From Echinostoma caproni (Eukaryota; Platyhelminthes; Trematoda; Plagiorchiida; Echinostomatidae), in the NCBI GenBank assembly GCA_900618425.1, contig UZAN01040225.1, positions 1 through 64,000 on the forward strand: DNA of 64,000 nucleotides. The letters run 5' to 3'. The notes below the pieces were generated by a model. That model made no database searches and was not told the DNA's origin. It saw only the letters and a list, made by a program, of their open reading frames with translations. The position numbers were made by a program, and so were the translations under genes. Shown one piece after another: positions 12,511 to 22,229 of this stretch. Each line of letters opens with the position of its first letter. Within the stretch, counting starts at the first letter, position 1.

Positions 12511-13669
12511 TTGTCAGCCGACCCAAAGTTGGTCGGCAGAAACAACACTACATACCCAGATAGATTTCTTTGCCGAAGATATCTTTCATGTTTTTGTACC
12601 AGTGCACGAGGTTACCTTAGCAAATTATCCGAGATGGAACTTCGTTGGAAAACTAATCGATTTGACATTGTTGCCGTTACTGAAACCTCGCTGACCACCG
12701 GCATTCTCGACTCGGAATTGCTTCTATCTTGAATGTCGCTGGTCAGACGTGATCGTCCTACCCGAGGCGGTGGAGTGATGCGTTATCATCGAAACAATTT
12801 ACAGTGTGAACAGATTGATATTCCGGACGCAGCCCCCGAGTCGTTATGGTGTTCAGTAAGACTCTCCAAAAATGATAGATCTCTACTCGGTGTTGTGTAC
12901 CAACCTCCCGCATCTTCAGACTCATCCAGCGAGATTTTGTTGCAAACCATGAGGAATGCGTTAGCACTAAAGTTCACCCATGCCCTCATAATGGGTGACT
13001 TTAAATGCCCCAAGGACTTCACACCAGCTATTCGAGAAAAAATTATCTCAGTTGATTGAATTGCACCCACTGTACAACCATGTTACAGAACCCACCAGAT
13101 TTGGAGCAGGTCACCAACCATCAACCCTGGATTTAGTGCTGACTAACGAGGAGCTGATGGTGGAATCTGTCAACGTCACATCTCCACTAGGACTTAGTGA
13201 TCATGCCGTATTGATGTTTGATTATATGGGCTACGCATCTACCCAAGAAAACCGAAAGAGCAGTACTCGTGCCATCATAGACTACAAAAAGCTGCAAAAC
13301 CTGGCAATAATTAAGCAATGGGTTCTCCCAGAAGATGATCACGATCCTTTGGTGGCACGGAACAGCTTCACTGATTATCTTACCGAAATTGTAACGGCTG
13401 CAACAAGTATAAAAACTGCTGCTAAATCTAAAACTCGTCATTCATTCATTCGCAGCCGAACAAAGAAATGGATAGAGCAAAGGAACGTTTCCTGGCGGGA
13501 GTACAGATGTCCATCTANTCCATCTATCGAAACTTGGAATAATTATTCCTTAATGCGAAATCAGTGTACCAAGTTGGTAAGAAAGGACAAACTGATGTAC
13601 CAAGAAACCCTGGCTCAAAAATTTATTTCTGATTGCTTTATAAACATATCAATTCTACAAGGAAGGTGA
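12511..13669 (+). pseudogene. LINE endonuclease domain (APE-like), frameshifted
   Basis: Conserved parts of an APE-type endonuclease are visible in order: FDIVAVTETSLT (catalytic Glu region), RGGGV, LGVVYQPP, GDF plus the residues after it, PTRF, STLDLVLTNE (Asp region) and PLGLSDH (catalytic His) at about 13190-13204. A TGA at 12730-12732 interrupts the first frame and is followed by ATG in the same frame. A second break falls exactly in the GDFN motif: frame 1 reads GDFK, and the other frame resumes with NAP. This is explained by one extra A in the AAA at 13003-13005. The linker after the endonuclease continues to 13669. The product would nick genomic DNA for target-primed reverse transcription. 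Confidence 0.9.
13518..13518. other. Single N with flanking 8-bp duplication: probable contig join
   Basis: TCCATCTA occurs directly before (13510-13517) and after (13519-13526) the N. This adds an artificial repeat inside the LINE linker. Confidence 0.65.
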
Positions 13670-14135
13670 AATGCGGAATACCAGCATTGAGATATTGCGG
13701 AGATGTTTCAACCACCACCCTAGAAGCAGCAGAGTTCCTCAAAAAACAGTTCGCTCAGGTGTTTACTACAACGACACACGAAGCATTACAGATTCCAAGC
13801 AAACTACCCCATACACCGTATCCGTCACTTGATAAAATGGCTTTTGACAGTGAGAAAGTTAGAACAAAACTATTAGCTTTGCTTAAGAATTCATCCCCAG
13901 GCGCGGACGACATGCATCCCCGGACTCTGATTCGCTAGCCAATAAAATTTCCAAACCTCTGGCTGTTTTTAACCAAAGGATGTTCAACGAGGCAGTAATT
14001 CCGCAGTCATGGAAGGAAGGGGTGATTTCTCCCATATACAAAGGGGGATCTCGCAGTGATCCAGCCAACTACCGCCCTGTTACACTTCTTCCGATACTGT
14101 CGAACGTTATGGAGAGAGATCTGTTGATGGAATCT
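13633..14135 (+). pseudogene. LINE reverse transcriptase, N-terminal part
   Basis: Continues the LINE protein after a frameshift near 13631-13640: YKHINSTRK marks the resumed frame. Then come LLKNSSPGADDMHPRTL, typical of the start of the LINE reverse transcriptase (K..SSPG.D..), and, after another 1-base shift near 13930-13935, WKEGVISPIYKGGSR with DPANYRPVTLLPI. These are the fingers motifs of CR1/Jockey-type enzymes. The TAG at 13936-13938 closes the first frame. The domain runs into the assembly gap at 14136, so the palm is not fully visible. Confidence 0.92.
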
Positions 14136-14649
14136 NNNNNNNNNNNNNNNNNNNNNNNNNNNNNNNNNNNNNNNNNNNNNNNNNNNNNNNNNNNNNNNNN
14201 NNNNNNNNNNNNNNNNNNNNNNNNNNNNNNNNNNNNNNNNNNNNNNNNNNNNNNNNNNNNNNNNNNNNNNNNNNNNNNNNNNNNNNNNNNNNNNNNNNNN
14301 NNNNNNNNNNNNNNNNNNNNNNNNNNNNNNNNNNNNNNNNNNNNNNNNNNNNNNNNNNNNNNNNNNNNNNNNNNNNNNNNNNNNNNNNNNNNNNNNNNNN
14401 NNNNNNNNNNNNNNNNNNNNNNNNNNNNNNNNNNNNNNNNNNNNNNNNNNNNNNNNNNNNNNNNNNNNNNNNNNNNNNNNNNNNNNNNNNNNNNNNNNNN
14501 NNNNNNNNNNNNNNNNNNNNNNNNNNNNNNNNNNNNNNNNNNNNNNNNNNNNNNNNNNNNNNNNNNNNNNNNNNNNNNNNNNNNNNNNNNNNNNNNNNNN
14601 NNNNNNNNNNNNNNNNNNNNNNNNNNNNNNNNNNNNNNNNNNNNNNNNN
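14136..14649. other. Assembly gap (514 N)
   Basis: A run of N inside the LINE reverse transcriptase. Open frames spanning it are artefacts of translating N. Confidence 0.99.
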
Positions 14650-15230
14650 GCTCCTTGCACGGGATGAGTGGACAAAATCCGTTGATACAGTCCAGCCATT
14701 GGATATAGTTTATTTGGACTTCTCCAAGGCATTTGGTCGAGTAAACCACTAAATTCTACTGCAAAAGCTTTTCAACTACGGAGTAAAAGATTTGGTTCTG
14801 GACTGGATCAAGGAGTTTCTCCGACAAAGAACCATGTCAGTTCGTGTNNAGAGCCTATCATCGCTACCCGGGGGGTTCCTCAAAAATCCGTACTGGGGCC
14901 CCGTCTCTTTCTTGCATTTATAAACGACCTGTCACATGTCCTTGGGCCTAATACACTGCTATTTGCAGATGACGCTAAGATCTGGAGAACTGTAACACAT
15001 CCTGAGAATCATATAGCACTCCAATAAACGATCGATGCAGCCCAACGATGGTTAATCGCCAACGGCATCGAGTTCAACGTTTCCAGATGCAGATTCATCT
15101 CCATGTGGCATAAGACTCGTTTCTCCTACGTTCTGGTGAACCAAATACTACCGCATGCTACTGATGAAAGGGACTTAGGAGTTATGGTACAGGAGGACGT
15201 AGAATGTTCCACGCACTGTGCCAGAGCATG
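14650..15230 (+). pseudogene. LINE reverse transcriptase, palm domain
   Basis: The frame after the gap reads DIVYLDFSKAF, the first catalytic-Asp motif, then GRVNH where DRVNH is usual, and a TAA at 14750-14752. After two Ns (14848-14849) the sequence resumes with GVPQKSVLGP, a variant of GVPQGSVLGP with Lys for Gly, followed by FINDL and LLFADDAKIW. The catalytic FADD is intact at 14962-14973. A further in-frame TAA lies at about 15025-15027. The enzyme would copy element RNA at a nicked target. The changed Gly and Asp residues plus the stops show this copy is dead. Confidence 0.93.
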
Positions 15231-15797
15231 ATCCATGGCTCTAAAGCAAGTGTTTTCGGGCAGTTCGAAAGAGCACTGTTCCGACGCTCGTTATCAGCAT
15301 TCGTTCGGCCACACACGGAGTACGCCCTTCAGGTATGGAATCCATGGTTAAACCGCGACAGGAAGGCTCTAGAACGTCCGCAGAGGCTGGCAACAAAATT
15401 GATAAAAGGTCTATATAACAAGACATACTCCGAAAGACTGCAAATATTGGGACTCTACTCATCCCAATACCACCGACTTCGAGGGGACCTAATATTGGCA
15501 TATCACATATTGCACCAACCCAACCACCCTTGTCGTTCTCTGCTGACTTTATCTCATAATGATCACCTCAGGGGACATTCACTAAAGGTAAAGACCCAGA
15601 ACAGCCACCTTGATTGCCGGTATCACTCGTTTGCGGTCAGAGTGTGCGGCGCATGGAAGTCTCTCCCATCTGATGTAGTGTGTGCTCCTACAGTTAAACT
15701 ATTTAAATCGCAACTGGATAAAGCATTGGAACACTTCAAATTTCAACATCCGCGAGTGATCACGCAAATTATTGTCATTGTTATTTTCTCTTTGTGA
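15230..15797 (+). pseudogene. LINE C-terminal domain after the reverse transcriptase
   Basis: About 185 codons open to TGA. Characteristic stretches are FVRPHTEYALQVWNPWL, ERPQRLATKLIKGL, YSERLQILGLYS, RLRGDLILAYHIL, LRGHSLKVKTQ, CRYHSFAVRVCGAWKSLP and VKLFKSQLDKAL. This is the conserved tail of CR1/Jockey-type LINE proteins following the polymerase. It is the best preserved part of this copy, with no stop inside. It is out of frame with the palm domain, so a shift lies near 15230. Its exact biochemical role is not established. Confidence 0.92.
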
Positions 15798-15899
15798 AGT
15801 TATTCAAAACATTCTGTAAAAATCCTATGGGGCTTGATGAGCTTTAGCTTTTTTAAAACGCCCGTAATAAAACTTTGACTTTGACTTCGACTTTGACTC
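15798..15899 (+). repeat. LINE 3' UTR and TTTGAC repeat tail
   Basis: A 100-base 3' UTR ends in AATAAAAC and four TTTGACT-like units. The same motif order is seen at 1-84, which fixes the 3' boundary of the family. The AATAAA-like motif may double as a poly(A) signal. Confidence 0.85.
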
Positions 15900-15996
15900 A
15901 AAATAAATGTTCTGTAGAACTGAGGTGTTATTGCAGAATAGAAAATTCACTAATTCATCTGCAAGACATCTCAGATATTGGTGTTTCCTAGTGCAG

Positions 15997-16113
15997 GATG
16001 GTTTAGTAGAAGAACCCACTGTTCAGGCCGAGGAGCTGATCACCCAGCAAATGAAACAAAAGATGAGGGAATTCAAAAGTGCATATGTACGCGAGAACAA
16101 AAACGGCCCATTG
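15997..16113 (+). CDS. Candidate internal exon (39 codons), unknown protein
   Basis: A strong acceptor (GGTGTTTCCTAGTGCAG|) is followed by exactly 39 codons and then |GTAAAA, giving a symmetric phase 0-0 exon. The peptide is rich in Glu, Gln and Lys and looks helical: PTVQAEELITQQMKQKMREF, then KSAYVRENKNGPL. The frame stays open upstream through the pyrimidine tract, and closes at a TAG three codons past the donor. G+C is higher than in the flanks. The LINE tail ends only 97 bases before the exon, so that element lies at the 3' end of the preceding intron. The family is not recognised, but the sequence looks like a conserved cytoplasmic coiled segment. Confidence 0.45.
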
Positions 16114-16119
16114 GTAAAA

Positions 16120-19100
16120 TAGAGCATTAGTCAGAGAAAGCTTAGTGAAACCGGTAAACCAAATGGAAATGTATTAAGAATTGGGTAGGCAAATATTGCA
16201 TCACTAATAAAGACAGTGCTGATAAGGGAGTTTGTAATTTCCGAATTCATCTAAACAATTAAAGGAACAATAATCGTTATTAGGGAGCGGACTATAGGAC
16301 TCCTGGTTCAGTATATCAAACTAATGGTGAGTAAACAAAAATGTAAACCGTGTGACGATATGTGTGTATCCGAGTATAAATTCGGCACAATATCGGGCAC
16401 ACGCAATCCGATTGGCACTCAACAGTTCACTGGTGGTTGAGAGATTTACCTGTGAATGTTCTCTCAAACTGGGCTGCATTTATCTGAATTAATTTTCTGT
16501 TACCTGAGAATCCTGACGGCGTTAAGGGTTATTTAACCGTAATTGTATCCATCAAAGCAAAATGCATGTGTATCTCGTGGCTGAGTAGGAAAATTATGCT
16601 TGGGTGCAAGCTCATTCACCATATCATCATATTGTTTGTTCGTTGATTTTCCACTATTAGCCTGTATTCTGAGGTTGCATTAGATACATATTGACCATCC
16701 TAGTGGGCACCCAGGGTCACAAAACAAATTTGTGCTCTCGAAATAGATTTTATTGAAGCCTGAAAAAATAAGCTGCAAAATGGAGGAGACAACAGTGAAT
16801 TCAATAAATTGTTTATAATAATGGCTCTATACATTTTTTCATATGGTGAAAATTAATGGTTTGGTGCACGGCAAGTAATTCATGCTTATCTCAGTCACGA
16901 AATGTCACGCTTGATCATTCAGCTCATCTCACAATGAGGGGATAGAAATGACTGTAGGGATTCTCGATTTATGAGAAATTACTCTTAACTCCTAATTCAC
17001 GTTGCGTTGAAACAGGATAGTTTAGAGTTTTAACTCCGTGTTATTCAAAAACACAGTATGAAAGATATTCCTAAAACTCCGCTTTAGGCCGATATTGAGT
17101 AGTTCTCTGCTTCTTCAGTAGTAGCAAATGCCATTGTAATTTCTTCCCAAACATCAAGAGCATAATACGCATAAAGGCCAGAACCATTAAAGGGAACACC
17201 TTTCTCTTACCTTGTTCAATCGTTTCACCCATTTCTGTTGAGACATTCGTATAGCTTTTCATGATGACGAAAACGGAACCGAGATAGATTATTGGTAAGA
17301 AAAATATTTTTTAAGGAAGGAATTCAAAGTCACAAAAAGAACTCACTGGAATGAACTAACATAACAGCGGTAATGAAAATTAACGGAACTACAAATGTAT
17401 GTTTGACTACATGTTTGTAGAGCTGGGTACAATCAATCAATAACAGCAAAATGAAACTGGGGAGTTTGGTGTGATCAACTATGGCAATTGCAGACGGTTA
17501 ATAGAACCGTTGAAAAGCCACAGGTAACCTTTGTGAATGATTTTGTCAGTAAAACTAAATACTTGACAATTACACAATGGATAAATATATATCCGATGAA
17601 AAAGTTGGATTGCTCATGGTTATAAAATATATCAAGCATTGAATGGTTCCAGTTGCAGTTTTTTCAGGGAACTGACCCATTTTAGGTAACATCAGAAACA
17701 CGGCAATTGCCAAACTATTCTAAGCTGTTCTGAGTATCTAGTTTTGAGATCATTTTAGTTGAACTTCACATAATACATGATATTATCTGTGCGATTTGAA
17801 CTTGGCACTCATGTCATAGGAAGTTCATTCAAACATGAAACCATCTGTTAACGTAAAATATTTTTCTCCAATATACCCGGTGTTTTCTTTATTATATTAT
17901 TATGTACTTGTTATTCACTGTTCCACTTTTCTTTCGCACATTTATGAACACATAAATTATTAACCGAACAGCTGTGTATAAGCAGCTAGTTCAAACCTGA
18001 ACGGTATTCAGAGAGAAAACCTCAAATTTTAGAAAAATATTGCGCTTCGCATTAAATAAAGAATGTTCCAATTACTGTTTACGTTCACGAATACCACTCT
18101 AAACAGGTCATTTGTCAATGATTTTCAAAATGAAGAATTCTCCCGTGAAACAATATAGGAAACCTAAATGGAACATGTTCAAGTTACAAACAAGTGAATA
18201 TGATTTTTTTATTCTATTGTTGCCAAAATAATGGTTTTTAATAGTGGCTTCATTGTATCGATTCAGTTGCAGGTTTCCCAGTTTCAAATATACCCTATTT
18301 TCCACTTTGCATTCCAGGAAAAAAGACTTTTTTTATCTTTACGATATGTTGAAGCAATACTGTTGTTCTCAGTCCCATGTCATTGAGTCTCAGATCATTC
18401 AAAAGTAGAATCACTTTAAACGTGATACTATTTCAACTGGTGCATTTTAAGTGTGTGCCTCATGCATGCCTAAGCCTCAGTAAGGAAATTATTGATTTCA
18501 TCTCTGTAATCTCAAAAGATCGATAAACAACATACATTGCCTACATGAATCCAATTTCAAAATACATCTCTGTCTGTCGCAGCAAATTGAACGAAAACTA
18601 CGAAACAACAAAAACAACCGGCTTCCACCAGTACTGCTCTTCATAACAATTTATCTGAAGCTAACAACTGGTGTATGTAGTGCGTTTTACAAGGTCATAA
18701 TAACACTGTAATCCAACCTCTTCTTTGATGCTCAGAAGTTGTTATTCTATTTATGGCATTACTTTTTCCTTTTATCTCCTTAAGAATTTGACTCCATCAT
18801 CGTATTGTATTGGCTGTCGCTGGTACACTAATGACTATAACACATTGCACATGTTTTCAAAAATGCATGACTCGACATTAATTACTGTGTGTTTGTTGGT
18901 GACGAACTCTCATCTGTCAGTAGGTTCATGAGGACCCAAAAGACAGTAATAAATAAATTTGAGACACAGTGTCTTTCTGCTCCATCACATTAAGACCGGA
19001 GAAAAACATTTGTCGCGAGAAGTTAACATTTTGTTTACTCTTCCTAATCGCAAACTGGATTTGTAAATCTTAGTGAACGGACATGTACAGGTAAACAGGG

Positions 19101-19600
19101 GCCACGGGATTTAAAAACAAGAGATCAACTGACTGAGTGCACAAAATTGGATGATGTAATCTTATTAACAACGCCTTACTAATTAGACCTTGAATTTGTC
19201 ATGCAAATGAGGCGAGAATAAGAGCTAGGAAACACCGGACAGCTGTTTTGGCTTGGTTGAATCTCGTCAGCAGTGCGAAATCATTACTAATTGTCAGCAG
19301 TTTTGCTTTACACTTACGCGTCAAGGATCAGAAAGAGGAGTTGAGATCAATCATGTTTTTGGCTTTAATGAAGTGTTTTGCAAACGATGACCCCTGGGAT
19401 TCTTGCGGCTGTCTGTTTACGGCGTGTGTGTTGCTTCATTGTCTTCAGCAAACACCTTATAATGCGCTGAACCATTCTTTGGTATAATTGACGATTGGGT
19501 CTGCTTCTGCATGCGTCACCGCGACTGCAGATAAACTGGTATGCACTGTGTGAAACAGAACCATATGAAAGTTTGTCCAAATTCATTCTACCAGTAGAGC
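16120..19600. other. A+T-rich region, no clear gene
   Basis: No transposon protein or RNA gene is seen. A G+C-richer patch at 19240-19590 is open on both strands: + 19248-19487, and - 19365-19586 containing RMVQRIIRCLLKTMKQHTRR. Neither reading has a convincing splice site or known family. Confidence 0.4.
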
Positions 19601-19602
19601 AA

Positions 19603-19822
19603 TAAGTCGAAGTTGATCATTTGAGAGCGTGCGGCTCCGAGTTGCCTAACTTTCGACGCACATTGACCGCTCTTAGAATGCAGTTTGATACGGACGGCCT
19701 TCTGGGGAACTGTTACGGATTGGTTACCTCTATGAGATTATTTGCTACGGATATCAATGGTTCTTTCGTAACAGCTTTCGTAGCAGCTCTTTTACAAATT
19801 CTTCCTTTTCGAATCATCGTTT
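19603..19822 (+). CDS. Candidate exon ending in a consensus donor, unknown protein
   Basis: A frame open for about 73 codons ends at ATCGTTT|GTAAGT, a consensus 5' splice site. The translation includes LPNFRRTLTALRMQFDTDG and then a hydrophobic run FVTAFVAALLQILPF that could be a membrane segment. G+C is about 46 percent. The upstream limit is a TAA at about 19603, and the nearest acceptor-like AG has a poor pyrimidine tract, so the start is uncertain. No family is recognised. The end phase does not match the start phase of the candidate at 21890, so they are not adjacent exons as drawn. Confidence 0.27.
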
Positions 19823-20544
19823 GTAAGTCACGGGTATGAATCTAAGGAAATGTAGCTACCAGGTACTCCATGTTGCTTTGCGGTAAATGGAACGTCTTAA
19901 TATACTATTTAGGTGTCTAACAATTATAATATCCTTCTAACTGCTTAAGAGGGATAACAAACGAAAAATTACTCGAAGAAATATAATCACACATAAAATT
20001 GACTATTAAATGAAATGATCAAAGGTGAAAATGGTATCAGCATCACTTGCATACATCGAATGTGAGGATAATGCCACATTTCTATGAATTAAATTGATTG
20101 CTTTTACAGTAACCGTCTACAGTGATTGATTAGTCAACAAATTACATTCAATCTGTTTAGAATGAATACTCACTTTCTGAATGTAGACCATATCAATGTA
20201 CTTTGTGCTGCATGCGCTCGAATTTTGTTTCCGTTTCAACCATCAAGGTGGGCAACGTCCAAAACTGATCCCAAAGTTGAAGCGTGGGTTAACTTTGGTG
20301 ATGAATCATAAAGCTGCGACATTGGTTCAACTTAGGAATACAAACGGGTCAATGGTCATTACTGAAATTTATTTTTAAGAACGTATATGAACTGAAGATG
20401 TAGTTAACCAATTACAACCTATTGTCCAATGTTTTTATCTGCGTCGTAAGGTGCAACAAATTAAATGAATATCTGTCATAAATTGCACGGTATATGAAAT
20501 GAAACACTCCGTCGTTGTTTACCGTTTCTCATTTATTGAACAAC

Positions 20545-21139
20545 CGAAATCTTAGGAATGATTGAACAAATTCTGAAGAAAACGTTACTACGAAACGGTT
20601 ATCCCGAAAGATTCATTAATACTCACAGTAAACAATCTTAGAAAAGGTAATCCGTCGCCAACTGTCCCCCAGAAAGCCGTTTATAATAAACTATATTTTA
20701 AAGGCGATCAGCTCTCAACCGCACATTCCCAGCTGCTAAACTCCGACTTATTGCCTCTACTCGTGGGATCGATTTGGACAAGCATGTACACGGTTGGCAA
20801 TCCAGTTCTGTCTCACACACAGTATACCAGTTCACCTGCAGTTGAGGTAATGCACACAGAGGCAGAACAAACCGTCAATTGTCACAGCGGATGACCGAAC
20901 ACATTCCAAAGTGGTCGGTCAAGTTGATGACGGTCACACGTAACCCGGGATCATCAATTGCGAAACACCTCATGACAAAAAAGCATATAATTGATCCCGC
21001 TTCTTCTTTTAAACCGTTTTTACATAACTGTAATGCAAAACTGTTGGCGATAAGTGAGGCGTTGCTAATCCGATCACATAATTCCGTTCTGTGCTCCCAA
21101 AAGTTGTTGATCCAATCAGTTCTCTTACCGTGGAGTTGA
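20545..21139 (+). mobile_element. Penelope-like element copy A (thumb and GIY-YIG remnant)
   Basis: Fragments of the end of a PLE protein appear in order on the + strand. LLRNGYPERFIN is followed by a broken stretch, then TFPAAKLRL, then VYQFTC and a stop in place of the usual CxCG. After that comes a clean 86-codon frame with QLSQRMTEHIPKW, SSIAKHLMTKKHIIDP and a C-terminal LLIQSVLLPW. The same order occurs in copies B and C. In PLEs this region is the reverse-transcriptase thumb followed by a GIY-YIG endonuclease. The polymerase core is absent, so the copy is 5' truncated. Several stops interrupt the first half. Confidence 0.88.
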
Positions 21140-21889
21140 CCTATATTTTTTTAATTCTAATAGTCCCTATCTAACTGCACATGTGGGTTCAGTTGGATTT
21201 ACAAATCTAATGTGCTATAAATGTGCTTATTTGTCTTACGTTAGTGATTGAGAAAATTAATGTTAACATCTCGCGACAAATGTCTTCTTTCGGCTTTGAT
21301 CAACCATAATCAACAAGGGTTTGAACATAACACTGGGGAATTAAATTTCATGTGCGGAAAGACCACTCTTGATAATCCAAACCAGAACAGCTTTGAAACT
21401 ATCAAATAAACGAGAAGATATGTAAAACACGATGCTGAATAAAACATTACACTCGTTTTACACCATGGACAGTGCATTTCGACGTCCAGTCTTGCTTTCT
21501 GGTAAACGAACCTGAAGGAATGCTTTTGACTCGGGAAGAAAAAAATCAATAAAGAAAGCTGAAAATTCATTATATGATATATATATATAGACATAAATTT
21601 TACTTTTATTCTTTTTTTGCTCCACATTCTCCTCACATTGTCTCTCGTTAACGCTGTTTATAACTGTGCATGAATGGTTGTAGTCGCCGTCAACTGTGCT
21701 CTATCATGCAGCTGCACTCATTTTTCACTTTTCAAGTTTTTCACCTCCTGGCTCCATGAAAACGTTGAAGATGTAGGACTATCTGCATGAGTTATCGAGA
21801 CATCCCGGGATAACATTTTTCACTTACATTTGATCCGCAAAATGCTGTTTCTCCCGGACATTGAATAACGTTTCCCCTGGTTTCTTCAG

Positions 21890-21973
21890 TTTCCGTGGTA
21901 CGTTTTGCGATTGCATTTGGTTAATGCCGTTGTCATTTTCTCAACAGTGTTTTGGTAATAACTCTTACCTCGG
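21890..21973 (+). CDS. Candidate short exon with consensus donor, unknown protein
   Basis: CCTGGTTTCTTCAG| at 21889 is a good acceptor, and CTCGG|GTAAGT at 21974 matches the donor consensus. The frame between reads FRGTFCDCIWLMP and then CFGNNSYLG, a cysteine-containing peptide. In that frame a TAA follows immediately inside the putative intron. A second excellent acceptor (CATTTTCTCAACAG|) at 21947 would give an alternative 26-base micro-exon coding CFGNNSYLG. A (TTA)n microsatellite begins just downstream. The Cys pattern could suggest an extracellular domain, but that is speculation. Confidence 0.27.
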
Positions 21974-21984
21974 GTAAGTTGGTA

Positions 21985-22024
21985 ATATTATTATTATTAT
22001 TATTATATTATTATTATTATTATA
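21985..22024. repeat. (TTA)n microsatellite
   Basis: About 13 TTA units with one irregularity. Frames crossing it give runs of Leu and Tyr and are not coding. Confidence 0.95.
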
Positions 22025-22201
22025 AGTTGAACCAACTGCGCCAATTTATTGTAGAATTCCCATTGGTTCTGCTTTTCTCATTGATTTGGAGAACTGAAAT
22101 TCACCGTAAATCATTAATTTTGGCACATACGAAACGTTTTTCTTATCCGTGATAACGTGTATTTAAGTCAAAATAAACTCGTCGTGTTTTACACTTTATA
22201 T

Positions 22202-22224
22202 AATATGATATGTAATATCATATT
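22202..22224. repeat. Perfect 10-bp inverted repeat with 3-base loop
   Basis: AATATGATAT and ATATCATATT flank GTA. It is A/T-only apart from two G/C pairs, so it may be a chance palindrome in A+T-rich DNA. Confidence 0.75.
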
Positions 22225-22229
22225 CTCAA

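Larger units (their letters stand above)
12511..15899 (+). mobile_element. CR1-like non-LTR retrotransposon (LINE), degenerate
   Basis: One retrotransposon in the order expected for a CR1/Jockey-group LINE: APE-type endonuclease (12586-13250), linker, reverse transcriptase (about 13780-15190, with an assembly gap inside), C-terminal domain (15230-15797), a short 3' UTR and a TTTGAC repeat tail (15866-15899). Such elements nick target DNA and copy their RNA at the nick. The reading frame is broken by at least five frameshifts or stops, so this copy cannot encode a working protein. The 5' boundary is unclear: the first homologous residues start near 12586, and G+C is already raised from about 12390. 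No target-site duplication could be identified because the 5' end is not defined. Confidence 0.93.

Noticed and set aside
12758..13070. Minus-strand frames of 69 and 94 codons inside the LINE
   Set aside because: Antisense shadows of the endonuclease domain.
13980..14749. Long open frames of more than 220 codons on both strands spanning the first N run
   Set aside because: Most of their length is translated N; only the + strand ends match LINE reverse transcriptase.
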